From: Akanthomyces muscarius
Lineage: Eukaryota; Ascomycota; Sordariomycetes; Hypocreales; Cordycipitaceae
Length of the DNA: 64,000 bases
Assembly: GCF_028009165.1 (NCBI RefSeq)
Contig: NC_079245.1
Location: 1,612,001-1,676,000, forward strand
Direction of reading: 5' to 3'
In this document: in pieces, positions 1 to 11,196 of the stretch
Numbering within the stretch: the first letter of the stretch is position 1
Layout: each line of letters opens with the position of its first letter
Notes under the pieces: model-generated
Seen by the model: only the letters and a program-made list of their open reading frames with translations
The model's database searches: none
What the model was told of the DNA's origin: nothing
Program-made: the position numbers and the translations under genes

Positions 1-80
1 AGCGCTGTTTGCTGTGCTCTAGATAGTTAGCGGATAGCACTTAAGATAGTATGAATGCTCTGCTTTTTCTGCTCTCGAGT

Positions 81-116
81 CTCTGTGCCAGCTAATACGT
101 ATTAGCTGGCACAGAG
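81..116. repeat. 36-bp perfect palindrome
   Basis: The 18-base arm that starts CTCTGTGCCAGC is followed directly by its exact reverse complement, with no spacer. The centre lies between bases 98 and 99, in the ACGT core, and symmetry breaks immediately outside 81 and 116. It could extrude a cruciform, be a symmetric protein-binding site, or be a footprint of a mobile element. No flanking gene explains it. Confidence 0.9.
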
Positions 117-173
117 TATCTGCCACGCCGTGAAAAAACCTGGACCGTAAAAAAAGGAAGATAGACGCTGGTA

Positions 174-211
174 GTATATATATATATATATATATTTGTA
201 TATATACAAAT
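174..211. repeat. (TA)n microsatellite with an 18-bp palindrome
   Basis: About ten TA dinucleotides run directly into an 18-base perfect palindrome at 194-211, ATTTGTATA followed by its reverse complement. Being AT-only, it should melt easily. It lies about 60 bases from the 36-bp palindrome. Confidence 0.85.
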
Positions 212-2384
212 CTCGAAGCGTCCTTGCGGTTGAAGCTCGCTGTTCGGCAGCATGTTAGTCGAAAATCTTGATCAAATCGGCACGTCTCTCTTGCAGACGG
301 CCCATCGCCCCACGCCTACGGTAAATGAGCATAGGGCTGATGATCTGGAAGCAGGGTATGACGTCGTAGCAAGGCCGTGGAGAAGTGGCATATCAATAAA
401 CATGCTTAAATTCAACATCTGGCATGGCTCACAGTGGAGTCATGCAAGGCAGTGTATCGCAAGATGGCGTTGCCCAACAGTGCAAACTTCTTGGATCAAG
501 TGCAAGGTTTGGCTATCCGCACGCAGCTATGTGTTTATTCTGGTTGCACTTGGTTTGTGCTTGACAAAGTCAAGTGCTGGTACTTCTATTTGAGATGCAG
601 TGCCGAACGTCAGCGAGCTTTCATTGAAGTGTAGCTGGCGGCCTCCATGCTGTCCCTAGAGGCGAGGATGTTGACTACCTCGAGTTGGACTTATTTGGCA
701 CATCCGGATAATTCAGCGGTACATAAGCAGACGGGGCAGAAACAAGGTTGGCAGGCTATTACTGATATAGGGCAGGGGACATATAAGGTAATCAGTTATC
801 ACCTTGAGCGGGCTGTAGGAAACCTGTTTTTGCCCCTGTTCCCGGCCAACTGGCACTGGCGACGGGGCCGACAAACCAAACAAATGGCAACCAGCAGCGC
901 ACGGCGCAGTAGAAACGCCGCTGAGGGAAAAAAGGTGGCTGGAGTGATGCTGCTATACCAGTACGTAGTGGATAGTTGACCACCTAGTTACAGTGGGCAC
1001 GGCAATCGCCTTGGACCCAAGCACAAGTAACTACCTAGGTACCTAAGTACTCCGTATCTTTGCGTGCTTTATTGCCTGGCATCCTGGCCAGCGGCGTTTT
1101 GGCTTCTGTGCTGGTGTATGATGTCTCTGCAACGAACAGCTAAATTGTTTGGCACCTTCACCACTGCCGTAGGGCAGAGTGTGGCGGGCCTGCGCCACCC
1201 TAGGCAAAAACCTGGTTTGGGCGTCACAGCTGGGACGGGCCGTACGTAATCTGTACCGTGGGCACACTTGGGTAGGCAACTAAATCGCCGAATTCCTTTT
1301 TGAGCCTTTTGAAGATATTATGCTGCATTCTTCCATCGCGGCTTATTAATATTGCTTTGAAATGGCTGAGCCTGCGGTGAGGGGCTCACATTGGGAACAA
1401 TATATCGACAGGCATCATTCACAATGCACGACGACCATTCACTTCTCGGCCTTGGCCTCAGCGAGTTACCAGAGACTTTGTGAACCTCACCGCCATGATT
1501 GGGCAACAGTGAACCCTGGCCAGCGCCAACGACGCATCGTGTGCGCCATGCACTGTGGAGTCCCCATCAACCCATTCACTAAATATTCACTAGCCTCTCA
1601 GGTCTCAAGTAACGCTACCCTCTAGCCAACCGCCGGGCCTCATACATCCTGGCCATGATACATTCTTCGAGGCACAAGCCCCGTCACGTCGACGGCGCTC
1701 CGCTTGCCACACCCTTCCTGGTTCCAGTTGTGGCCATGGCGTCAGTGTGCATCTTTACTATCCAGCCCAAAGCGGCAGCCCGTCCTATCGAATAAAGAAG
1801 AGCGCGGGTCCCTCAATCTCGCGAGAAGGGCTTGGAACGATGGGCACCTGCAATATACCTCTTGTCGCTCCGAGGTGACCCCCTTGCACAGTAAAGAAAA
1901 AGAAAAAAAACCTGCAGCATATTTAGCCCTGTTCCTGGCTTGCTGAGATCTTAAAGTCCTTTCAGAAAAGTATATTGACCCGCTGCCGTGGCCCATTCAT
2001 TCAGTTGAATTGGGCTGCCGCTGTCTATTGTCAACTTACTCGACCTGTCGGTCCTCTATCGTGCACGAAGACAATCAAAGGAGCATCCTTTCTTCTTCTC
2101 ACTTTTCGAAATTGCACCCCTGTCTGGGCAAATCTTTCTTTCTGCTTCTAGCTGCATTGCTGGCTTGGCTACAAAAATAGTCTGACCAGCCTGCGTTTGA
2201 AGAGTCCTCGCCGCTGGCACCATCACGCACGCTGACTGGTCCGCCCGTGCCCTCGGCGCTTAAACGCAGCAACACGAGCAAATCGATCCCGTGCGAGTTG
2301 AAGCAGAGCCACAACTAGGGGCTTCGCGGTTTCGTTATTTTCCGTTTTATTCCTCCCGTCGTGGAGACGCTTGGTACGATTCCC

Positions 2385-2756
2385 ATTCATTTCTGCTTCT
2401 TTCTCTACACTACCTGCCGCCACCTTCTTTCTTTCTTCCCTCTTACATGGCCTCTTTTGCATCCTTTGTCTACCCCGTCCTTGTTCCTCGACTCTCCTCT
2501 ACTCTCTTTTTTGTTCGGGGTCACGAATGGCAGAGCACACGACGGCCTTTTGATTCATCTTTCTTTCCATTGTTTCCCTGCTTCATTCACCCCAGCGAAT
2601 CCCGACCTGCCACAGCTGTCTGTTGTTCACTGTAGACCAGGAACACAAACTTATACTTCTTACACTGTCACAACGTCTTGCCACACTAAACCGTTCTTTT
2701 ATTTTTCGAACATCGCAGCGAATTCAAAATAATCTCGAAACCACACAATTAATAAC
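2385..2756 (+). promoter_or_regulatory. Pyrimidine-rich promoter/leader of prm1
   Basis: The top strand upstream of the prm1 start is dominated by CT runs (TTCTTTCT and CTCTCC repeats). Such CT tracts are common just upstream of transcription starts in filamentous ascomycetes. The start codon at 2757 has A at -3 and G at +4. The promoter role is inferred from composition and position. Confidence 0.5.
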
Positions 2757-4886
2757 ATGGACAGAATCAAAATGTTCTCCTCACAGAAACGCGACGACCA
2801 GGCGTCGTATCCCGCCGTTCCGCACTCTTTACGCTCTGATCCATACGAGACTCTGGATCATCCGCGAAACCCCGGCGCTCGTCCCGTTGCCTACTCTCAA
2901 ATCACCCCGTACCTCGGTATCCGGGCCAGGATGTCTCAAATATGGATCAATCGCTGGACCATCCTTCTTCTCCTCGTCCTGCTCCGCGTTGTCATCCTGA
3001 TTGCGCAGCTCAAGGACAACGTCGGGGACGCCAAGACAAAGGCACTCTCCGCTTGCAGCAAGGTTGAAGATGTCGGAAGTGCCATGGCCTCCATGCCTCA
3101 CTACTTGTCCGTTGGCGTTAATTCAATGGCCGCCAAAGGTATGCAGGAGGCTGTGCACGGAATGGCCAAGATGCTGGATCTCATCATGCAAGCCGTTCCT
3201 GCAATGATTGTTTTCTACATCAATTTCTTGGTCGCCACCTACGCTTGTCTCATCACTGCCATGGTCCACGGCAGTTTGGACGTCGTGGCCTCTGTCACCA
3301 AAGATGCCACGAAGGCCTTCAACGACGTCATTGATGGTGCTACCAAAGAAATCCAAGATATCTCTGGTGACTTGGAAAGTGGCATCAACAAGATCACAAA
3401 ATCAATTCAAAACTCTGTCTTTGGAAAGCTGATTCCCGACATCCCCAAGGTCGACTTCTCGAAGCCAGTCGACAAGCTCAAGGGATTCGATCTCAACTCG
3501 GACGAATTCGTCAAGGACGTTCAAAAGCTCAACAAAGATCTGCCCACCTTTGAGGAAGTCCAAAACCTGACCAGCCAAGCTGTCTCATTTCCGTTCAAAC
3601 TTGTCCGCGAGGCCCTCAACGAAACATATGGAAATTGGACTTTCAAAAAAGACGTCTTTCCATTAGCCCAAAAGAAGAAAATGACATTCTGCTCTGACAA
3701 CGACACACTGAGCAACTTCTTCCAGAAGCTATTTGATCTTATCCACAAAGCAAGAATCATTTTCCTGGTAGTTCTTAGCCTCCTCGCCGTTCTCGCCATC
3801 GCCCCCATGGCTGCGTTTGAGATGTACCGATGGAGACGGCAGCAGAAACATTCTGAGCTTATCGAAAAGAACCAATTCGATCCCATGGATGTAATCTATA
3901 TTGCATCGCGTCCCCTCACTTCCAGAGTCGGTATCAAGTTTGGTTCGCGTCTCAGGGGAGACAGAAAGGTCCTGATGAGATGGTGTGTCGCTTATGCTAC
4001 CTCACCTCCGGCTCTTTTCGTTCTTTCGCTTGCTGTTGCTGGGTTCTTTTCTTGCTTCTGCCAGTGGATCCTGCTCAAGGCTGTGCAAAAGGAAGTCCCT
4101 GAGATAACAGAAAAGGTTGGTGCTTTCGCTGAAAATGTGGTCAAGTCTCTGGAGCAGGTATCTGTAGATTGGGCCAACGACGCGAACGGCGTTGTCATCG
4201 GTTTCAACGATGACATCAACAAGGACGTACTGGGATACGTGACGAATGCCACCGATGCCGTCAACAGCACTATCAACACCTTCATGGACACCATGGAGAA
4301 GGGCCTGGAGACTGTTTTCAATGGCACAATTCTCCTAGACCCAATCAAGTCCGTCCTACACTGTGTTATTGGCATCAAGATTGAAAACGTCCAGAAAGGC
4401 TTGACATGGGTACATGACCATGCACACGTCGACTTTCCCCGATTTCCCAACGACACATTCAGTCAGGGTGCCAACGATTCCATTTCTGGGGATTCCGACC
4501 TTAACACCTTCCTTTCATCGCCGTCCTCTGTGACTACAGATGAAGTGAGCGGTGCAATCAAGCATGTGGTCAACTGGCTGCTCAACAACATCATTCAGGA
4601 AGCGCTCATTTCGACCGGCATTTTGCTAGTTTACATCATTGTTGTCCTACTTGGTGTCGTTCGCACACTGGCGGGCATGGCGTCTCCGGGCGCAGGAAGG
4701 CCGCAGGAAGCAATGCGCTACACCGGCGATGACCGACCCCCCCTGGCTCCCCGATCACCACAAAGCAGCGGCACTGCCCATGGCCAATTTGGCGACTTCG
4801 GGGATCAGGCTGCCCGGCCAAGACATGTCCCGCTGCAAGAGAAGGGCGAGGCGCACGGGCACCACGGACAAGGCGGTACTTTCTAG
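2757..4886 (+). CDS. prm1: Plasma membrane fusion protein Prm1
   Basis: A 709-residue single-exon gene. Prm1 is a multipass membrane protein that helps the plasma membranes of mating or fusing cells merge. The sequence fits the family: hydrophobic segments at about residues 65-85, 148-170, 334-357, 416-442 and 614-636, separated by two large loops rich in amphipathic helix and N-glycosylation sequons (for example NLT, NWT, NGT and NDT). Cysteines stand in the second half of each loop, and the tail is polar, rich in Gly, Pro and His. A second ATG five codons downstream could be the true start, since that gives an N-terminus more like other Prm1 proteins. Neighbours are unrelated to fusion. Confidence 0.9.
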   Translation: MDRIKMFSSQKRDDQASYPAVPHSLRSDPYETLDHPRNPGARPVAYSQITPYLGIRARMSQIWINRWTILLLLVLLRVVILIAQLKDNVGDAKTKALSACSKVEDVGSAMASMPHYLSVGVNSMAAKGMQEAVHGMAKMLDLIMQAVPAMIVFYINFLVATYACLITAMVHGSLDVVASVTKDATKAFNDVIDGATKEIQDISGDLESGINKITKSIQNSVFGKLIPDIPKVDFSKPVDKLKGFDLNSDEFVKDVQKLNKDLPTFEEVQNLTSQAVSFPFKLVREALNETYGNWTFKKDVFPLAQKKKMTFCSDNDTLSNFFQKLFDLIHKARIIFLVVLSLLAVLAIAPMAAFEMYRWRRQQKHSELIEKNQFDPMDVIYIASRPLTSRVGIKFGSRLRGDRKVLMRWCVAYATSPPALFVLSLAVAGFFSCFCQWILLKAVQKEVPEITEKVGAFAENVVKSLEQVSVDWANDANGVVIGFNDDINKDVLGYVTNATDAVNSTINTFMDTMEKGLETVFNGTILLDPIKSVLHCVIGIKIENVQKGLTWVHDHAHVDFPRFPNDTFSQGANDSISGDSDLNTFLSSPSSVTTDEVSGAIKHVVNWLLNNIIQEALISTGILLVYIIVVLLGVVRTLAGMASPGAGRPQEAMRYTGDDRPPLAPRSPQSSGTAHGQFGDFGDQAARPRHVPLQEKGEAHGHHGQGGTF

Positions 4887-5730
4887 TGCTGGCCTGATGG
4901 GCGATGGCGTAGCGCTATTGAACTACTTGCGTTAGAATGACTGGCTACTGATGTCGGCATTGAGGGTTAGATTTTTTTTTGGGTACATTTCCTTCGCATC
5001 AATGACTTTAAACGGGAGGTAATATTCGTTTTGCTTTGTCACGGTCCTGTTTTTTGCTTTGATTCATTAGGCCGAGTCAGAGATTGGACATCACTTACGC
5101 GGCTCATCTTTTTGATTTTCTTTTCACAAAACGACAAAAAAAGCTGCCTTTTTCCTCGGTTGCAATGGCTCACCAAATCTGTTTCGGGATGGTAGTCTTG
5201 AGCACCCAGAACGTACAAGCTTTAGATTGAGAACACTCGAAAATACAAACAAGATGACTGCAAACACGGAGAAACCGAATGGCCGAGAGGCTGCGCCGCA
5301 TGAGTGACTCGAGTAGAATAAAGCTTATCCATTACATAAAGCCGGCGGCGGCAGAGATTGAGAATCTTGCCCCATTCGGAAAGTCCGGCACTAACATGTA
5401 CTTGCTGCAGATGCGGAGTGCGGCAACCTGCAGCTCTAGCGCACGGAAAAAGTGGCGGAGGCTACCCTTCCGGTTTCGCCCACCGATCTCTGCCAACTGT
5501 AGCACAACTAATGACAGCACTGCAGCACTGCAACACTGCAGCACATGCAGCGCGGGGTGCCGGTGTCGCCACTGACCCAGGAAAAAAGAGAGCCACTCTA
5601 TTTTACGGCCCAACATAAGTAGGTATAATTCGAAGCTCTTCCCCCGACTGCCACTTCAGTCCTTTCATCGCGTTTCTTGCATCCTCGCTACTAGTCTCTA
5701 GAATTGAATTGTTTTATTCATTGAGCAATC
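4887..5730. other. Intergenic region between prm1 and tryptophan synthase
   Basis: It contains the 3' flank of prm1 and the promoter of the tryptophan synthase gene. Visible features are a TGACTC element at 5305-5310 and a short degenerate repeat of GCACTGCA/ACACTGCA units at about 5513-5547. No gene is seen. Confidence 0.6.
5305..5310 (+). promoter_or_regulatory. Candidate cross-pathway control (Gcn4/CPC1) element
   Basis: The hexamer TGACTC lies about 420 bases upstream of the tryptophan synthase start, within TGAGTGACTC. TGACTC is the core half-site of the bZIP activator Gcn4/CPC1, which induces amino-acid biosynthesis genes on starvation. A six-base match is weak alone; the downstream gene being a known class of target makes it plausible. 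Confidence 0.4.
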
Positions 5731-8108
5731 ATGGAGGCCATCAAGCAAACGTTCCAGCGCTGCAAGGCGCAGAAGCGAGTAGGTCGAAATGGAGGGGTAG
5801 CACGAGAGAAGGAGATCGCTAACCATCGCCACCTCTTGCAATAGTCTGCCCTAGTTGGCTATGTCACAGCTGGATATCCCAGACCCCAAGATACACCAGA
5901 CATTCTTCTGTCCATGCAAAAGGGTGGTTGCGGTTTGTCGCCGTCTGCAGTTGTAGCTACCGCCAGCTGGCTAACTGTGCTTTCCAGACGTCATCGAAGT
6001 CGGATCCCCCTTCACCGACCCCATTGCCGACGGTCCCACGATTCAAAAAGCCAATGCTGTATGCAAGCCTACTGCCAATTGATACAGCCAAGACCGGATC
6101 TTCTAACTGATGCCGTGATAGATTGCTCTCAATAATGATGTCACGATTTCATCAACTCTCGACATCATTCGCGATGCCCGAAGCAAGGGCTTGACTGTCC
6201 CCGTCATCATCATGGGGTACTACAACCCTCTCCTGAACTATGGTGAGGAGCGCCTTCTGGCCGACTGCAAGTCTGCTGGTGTCAATGGCTTTATCGTCGT
6301 TGACTTGCCTCCCGAGGAGGCCATCTCCTTCCGCAAACTCTGCACCAAGGGCGGCCTCTCCTACGTACCCCTAATCGCCCCCGCCACTTCGGATGCCCGC
6401 ATGAAGATTCTTTGCCAGCTTGCCGACTCCTTCATCTACGTCGTATCGAGACAGGGTGTCACTGGAGCCACTGGCACTTTGAGCGCCAACATCCCCGAGC
6501 TTCTCAGCCGCGTCAAAAACTATAGCGGAAACAAGCCTGCGGCCGTTGGCTTCGGTGTCAGCACCCACGAGCACTTCGAGAGCGTCGCCTCTGTTGCCGA
6601 CGGTGTTGTTGTCGGCAGTCAAATCATTACGACCATTGGTAACGCTCCTTCTGGCGGGATCTGTGACAGCGTGCAAAACTTCTGCTCTGAGCTCTGCGGC
6701 CGCTCTACCGAGCAGATTGCTGCCGATGCCAGCAGCGTCGCTGCCCAGGATATCCAGAACAGCGAGGCCACTCTAGCCGAGGCCACCATCACACCCGAGA
6801 AGGACAAGGAACTAGTCGCCCAGCTCGCAGCCATGCACGCCAAAATTCCTGACCGCTTTGGCGAGTTTGGTGGCCAGTTTGTTCCCGAGAGCTTGATGGA
6901 CTGCTTATCGCAACTTGAGGACGGCTTCAACAAGATCAAAGACGACCCTGTTTTCTGGGACGAGATTCGCTCTTACTACGACTACATGGGTCGTCAGTCC
7001 AAGCTGTACCTGGCTGACCGTCTGACTGAGTATGCCGGAGGCGCCAACATCTGGCTGAAGCGCGAAGATTTAAACCACACCGGCAGCCACAAGATCAACA
7101 ATGCCATTGGTCAGCTGCTCCTCGCCAAGCGCCTGGGCAAGACTAAGATTATCGCCGAGACTGGTGCTGGCCAGCACGGTGTTGCCACTGCTACCATATG
7201 TGCCAAGTTTGGCATGGAATGCACAGTATATATGGGTGCTGTGAGTCAAGAGCCTTTGCTTTACTCCATTTTCCAAAGCTATTTGCTAACTCTGATCTTA
7301 GGAGGATGTTCGTCGCCAGGCGCTCAATGTATTCCGCATGAGACTTCTCGGAGCCAAGGTCGTTCCTGTCACCGCTGGCAGTCAGACTCTGCGTGATGCA
7401 GTCAACGAGGCCCTCCGTGCCTGGGTTGTTGAGCTCGACACCACTCACTACATCATTGGCTCTGCAATTGGCCCTCATCCCTTCCCTACGATCGTCCGTA
7501 CTCTGCAGTCTGTTATTGGTGATGAGACCAAGCAGCAAATGATGGAGAAGCGCGGCAAGCTTCCGGATGCCGTTGTTGCCTGTGTCGGTGGCGGCTCCAA
7601 TGCCGCCGGCATGTTCTACCCTTTCTCCAATGACCCTAGTGTCAAGATTCTCGGAGTCGAAGCTGGCGGTGAGGGCATTGGGACGGGCAGACACGGCGCT
7701 CCTCTCAGCGCCGGTACCAAGGGTGTCCTGCACGGTGTCCGCACATACGTTGTGCAAGATGAACATGGGCAGATTTCCGAGACGCACTCCATCTCGGCTG
7801 GCCTGGACTACCCGGGTGTTGGCCCCGAACTCAGTTCCTGGAAGGACAGCGGCCGTGCCGAGTTCATCGCTGCCGACGACGCCCAGGCCATGATTGGTTT
7901 CCGTCTGTGCAGTCAGCTGGAGGGTATCATCCCTGCACTTGAGTCTGCGCACGGCATCTACGGCGGCATCGAGCTGGCCAAGAAGATGGAGAAGGGTCAG
8001 GACATTGTCATCTGTCTGAGCGGCCGTGGTGACAAAGATGTTCAGAGTGTTGCCGAGGAACTACCCAAACTTGGCCCCAAGATAGGTTGGGATCTCCGCT
8101 TCGAGTGA
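5731..8108 (+). CDS. Bifunctional tryptophan synthase (alpha-beta fusion)
   Basis: It catalyses the last two steps of tryptophan synthesis: indole-3-glycerol phosphate to indole (alpha), then indole plus serine to tryptophan (beta, PLP-dependent). Exons 5731-5778, 5845-5932, 5988-6058, 6122-7240 and 7302-8108 join in frame to 710 residues, the usual size of the fungal fusion. The alpha domain is residues 1 to about 265, with catalytic Glu49 and Asp60 in [15 protein letters not shown]. After a linker the beta domain follows from about 305. It has the PLP lysine at 393 (GSHKIN), Glu415 in AETGAGQHG and the phosphate loop GGGSN at 538-542. The start was chosen because its first short exon ([12 protein letters not shown]) matches the family N-terminus. 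All catalytic residues are present. The next gene is convergent. Confidence 0.97.
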
Positions 8109-8396
8109 AAAAATGCTCGACAAGAGCACACTGCTTTCATTCTCAAGATTTAACTGGCGCAAAGCATAGGGAAGGATTACATTTTTGCAGATCATGTCAT
8201 CTGTCACGTAGAAATGCACCGGCGTTCTTAAAAGGTCAATAGATAAGCAATGAAAAAGGATTCTTAGCAAGCAAACAAAAACTTGAGTTGTACATTGAGG
8301 TTTGTATGATGTTCTAGAATACATGCGGGCAAGCGCCTTTTGCCACTGGGTTTCGATATGAAGAGCGTCTCCATGGTCTTATCCTCTTCTCCCATT

Positions 8397-9233
8397 TTAC
8401 AGTTGCGTCTGCTTCTGGTCGGCCTGGGTATCGGCTTGCGCAGCCTCTAGCGCATCCGCCTCGTCGAGCTGCTGCAGCAGCCTCGCTTCCTCCTCATCCG
8501 AAAGCTCCTCGATATCCTCCAAGCTCGCCAAGTCTTCATTCCCCAGCACCAGGGCGCGATGAAACGCGGCGCGCAGCTCCTCGAGCGTCTCCTTGCTGCG
8601 GACACTCAGGGGTCCCGGCGTGGCAAAGTCGAGGGCAAAGCGGATCAAGTCATCGCGGTCCTCAATCTCCTTGGGCTCCATGCCCAGAGCGATGCGCTCC
8701 TCGTTGAAGCGCTGTTGGACGGCCTGGCTCTGCATCAGCAGCCAGCGCATGTTCCAGCCGCCGGGGCCGAGCTCCTTGAGGCGCGCGGGCTTGCTCTTGA
8801 GGAGGTAGTTCTCAAGGCCGCCCTCGCGGCGGATCGTCTTGAGCACACGCAGCGTCAGGCGCGTCTTGATGCGCGCACCCAGGGCGGGCACGTAAAAGGC
8901 CTTGACGTGCACGTTGGGCCGCCAGAACCGCTTCGTCTTGTTGCCTCGGCCCGCGACAATGTTGCCGTACCGAATCCGCGCGCTGCCGTACAAGCCGCGG
9001 TTCGACTGCTTGTAGATGCGGCGCTCGCCGTAGGGATACGGCGGGATCAGCTCCTGGGGCAGGCGGTGCGCCTTGACCGTCTTCGTTTGCGGTACGGGTG
9101 TCGTTGAGAAGGTGCGACTAGAAGGTGCGGCGGCGGCACATCTGAGGAGGGGGCTCGTCGTCGGCCGGCTTGCGAGCGGGCACTGAGTCGCGAGCGAGAG
9201 GATTGACCTCGTCGCGGAGAGTCTGAAGGCCAT
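8397..9233 (-). CDS. Mitochondrial large-subunit ribosomal protein bL28m (yeast Mrpl24 type)
   Basis: A 278-residue intronless gene for a structural protein of the mitochondrial 54S ribosomal subunit. The first 45 or so residues are rich in Arg, Ser and Ala with few acids, as in a matrix-targeting presequence (RTFSTTP is a typical end). The bL28 fold spans about residues 78-145: a glycine-rich start (LYGSARIRYGNIVAGRG), then the basic strand region KTKRFWRPNVHVKAF, then TRLTLRVLKTI. The C-terminal extension is helical and ends acidic and Gln-rich, as in fungal orthologues. The gene converges on tryptophan synthase (288 bases between stops). It diverges from the augmin-like gene, with which it shares a promoter region. 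Confidence 0.85.
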   Translation of the reverse strand: MAFRLSATRSILSLATQCPLASRPTTSPLLRCAAAAPSSRTFSTTPVPQTKTVKAHRLPQELIPPYPYGERRIYKQSNRGLYGSARIRYGNIVAGRGNKTKRFWRPNVHVKAFYVPALGARIKTRLTLRVLKTIRREGGLENYLLKSKPARLKELGPGGWNMRWLLMQSQAVQQRFNEERIALGMEPKEIEDRDDLIRFALDFATPGPLSVRSKETLEELRAAFHRALVLGNEDLASLEDIEELSDEEEARLLQQLDEADALEAAQADTQADQKQTQL

Positions 9234-9811
9234 GGTAGGCCAAAATGGGGGGCGGTCGGAAAAGCTGTACCTAGTGGCCTATCGCCCTAAGGGCCAAATT
9301 CGCAGAGTCAATGTTGCTTTAACGATTCCGGTCGTTATAATCTCATTGTAAACGAAAGGCTCAGTCCACACGAGTGTTTCGATTCGCTCGTCGCCGATGC
9401 TCAGGTCTTGCGTGAGGCGAGCGTCAGCCGAGAACAATTTTGGCCCTTCGGAAGCGCTAATGATCCGGCAGCGCCCATTCTCTTTCTGAGCCATCGCCCC
9501 TGGCTGGCTTGTGCGCACGCCAGGCGGCCAGGCACATGCGCCAGTGGCAAGCACCAGATCTCCGCTGAGCAGCTCCGCTGGCCAGGGGAGCTACTGGTAG
9601 TGAAGCACGGAGGGGCAGCTGGTGCTGCCATTTAAACATGCATCTTTGTCAAATCTCCCAGGGCCGAGGACTGTAATTCGGCTTTGCGAGGGCTCGTGCG
9701 GGGATCGATTTTCTTTCTGTCCAGCGTCTTTCTTTTCTTTTCTGTTTTTTTTTCTTCTCAATAATTCTGCATATGATACCCATTGCCAATTCTTCATTTA
9801 CAACCACAACC
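9234..9811. promoter_or_regulatory. Shared divergent promoter region
   Basis: This 578-base gap separates the start of the bL28m gene (minus) from that of the HAUS4-like gene (plus), so it must hold both promoters. A CT-rich tract (about 9720-9760, TCTTTCTTTTCTTTTC type) lies just before the plus-strand start. No further gene is seen. Confidence 0.55.
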
Positions 9812-10921
9812 ATGCTTCCACCAGTGGACGACCATGTTCTTGAGAACAATCCCGATTTCGCAAGGCTGTACAAGATCCTTACAACAACTGTTTTGAGTCC
9901 GGATGGCACATCAAGACGAACCAAAGAATCGAAAGAGAATGAGGCAATCAAAAAGGTACAGCGCCCCAGCCTAAAACCATCCCCCATGCTCGCTCCACTC
10001 ACCACTGCTCTCTTTCGGTAGCAAGCGAACCAGCATCGTTTGAAAGCCACAAGGCAGCATCTCCTGGAACGAGCCATTGCCACGGTCTCTCCGGCCGAGC
10101 AGACCCGACAAGCCCCAGGATCGCGCGCTCCGAGCGGCTCATACACCTCCCGCGACTCGACACACGCCGAGCACTCCGAATCCCTCCTCGACCTCCTCCT
10201 CATCCTCCCGCCGCTGCTCGATAGCAACTCCTCGATTTCGCCCGAATCCGCAGCTCTTCTTCTCACCAGTAAGCCCCTGTGCGAACTCACCACACTGGCT
10301 CCCGCGCTCGCGGAACTCGTTTCCACGAATCTGCACGCCTCGGCGCTCGACCTGACGCGGCTTTCGCACCCGTCCAGCAACCCGGCCTCTGTACAGCGCC
10401 ACATTCCCGCGCTCGAAAACGATTATGCCTCGCTGCGGGACCAGCTTGGAGCCGCTCGCGCGAAACTCTTGACCAGTCGTCTGCGCGCCGTCTCCGCGCT
10501 GACGCAGCTGCTGCACATGTACGCCGAGATCCTCGCACGGCTCGTCCGCTGCCTCGAGGCCAAGCACGGTCCCGTCGCACAGTCTCTTGATCTGCGTGCC
10601 GCGGAAGTGGCGCTACTGGCGCAAAAGACCGAGTCCGAGGCCACGCAGACGCTCGTTGGATTACAAGACGAGGTCTACTCTCCCGAGGTCGTGTCCGCGC
10701 TACGCACATACGGCGCACACTTACGGGATGCCAAGATGCGCGGCGCGGAGCGGGTGCGAAATATGCAGCGCGAGCTCAAGGAATACGGAATCGATGCCGA
10801 TGACGGTGGCGGCAGCGCAAAGGAAAAGATGATGCGAGAAATGGCAAAGGCGCACGAGGAAATTGGGCGGCAAGTGGACGAGGTGAAGCTCGATCTGGAG
10901 CGCTTACACACACGGCAGTAA
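9812..10921 (+). CDS. Augmin subunit HAUS4-like coiled-coil protein
   Basis: Two exons, 9812-9955 and 10022-10921, join in phase 0 to 347 residues. The N-terminus LPPVDDHVLENNPDFARL resembles the start of human HAUS4 (LPP...LLQNP.FSKL). The C-terminal half (about 215-347) is predicted helical/coiled coil and contains an EAKHGPVAQSLDLRAAEVAL-type segment that aligns loosely with the HAUS4 C-terminal helices. HAUS4 is part of augmin, which recruits gamma-tubulin to existing spindle microtubules. The middle is Ser- and Leu-rich. An upstream in-frame ATG at 9773 is less likely because conservation begins at 9812. The assignment rests on remembered similarity and is moderate; a generic coiled-coil protein is the alternative. 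Confidence 0.6.
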
Positions 10922-11196
10922 ATATATACCAGCTGAAATACAGAACGGTCCACGCACAGTTTCATCATGTACCAAAACAATTGGTTATTTGTTCGGTCTA
11001 ATTATCTAGAGTACAAGTACATTTGCTACCATAAGCGTAAAACCAAAGACAGACCTTAGTAAAAAGAGGCGCATGAAGCGTAAGACTCACGCATACGTTC
11101 TCTTTTCTTCTCATGTCTTTTCTTCCGTTTCTGAAAGCCACAGCCCAGTCATTAACTATCAGCGCAACCCGTCACATTGTCTGTTGCCCAGTCAAG

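Larger units (their letters stand above)
1..2756. other. Intergenic region upstream of prm1
   Basis: No credible gene is seen in this stretch. The open frames are short, overlap on both strands and match no family I recognise. It holds a perfect palindrome (81-116), an AT-repeat tract with a second palindrome (about 174-211), and a run of TACCTAGGTACC-like motifs near 1030-1050, a simple motif often found between genes in sordariomycetes. The last 400 bases are pyrimidine-rich and probably form the prm1 promoter and leader. Confidence 0.6.

Noticed and set aside
5513..5547. CACTGCAG-type repeat as a CRISPR-like or regulatory array
   Set aside because: Units are only 8-10 bases without spacers, and this is a eukaryotic genome; it is a short degenerate tandem repeat.
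7191..7952. 253-codon open frame on the minus strand
   Set aside because: It lies wholly antisense to the beta domain of tryptophan synthase, whose frame, motifs and length are unambiguous.
8559..9107. 182-codon plus-strand open frame
   Set aside because: Antisense shadow of the bL28m gene; no domain, and it reflects GC-rich codon bias.
9649..10718. Minus-strand open frames of 251, 142 and 143 codons
   Set aside because: They overlap the HAUS4-like gene in antisense and share no motif with any family.
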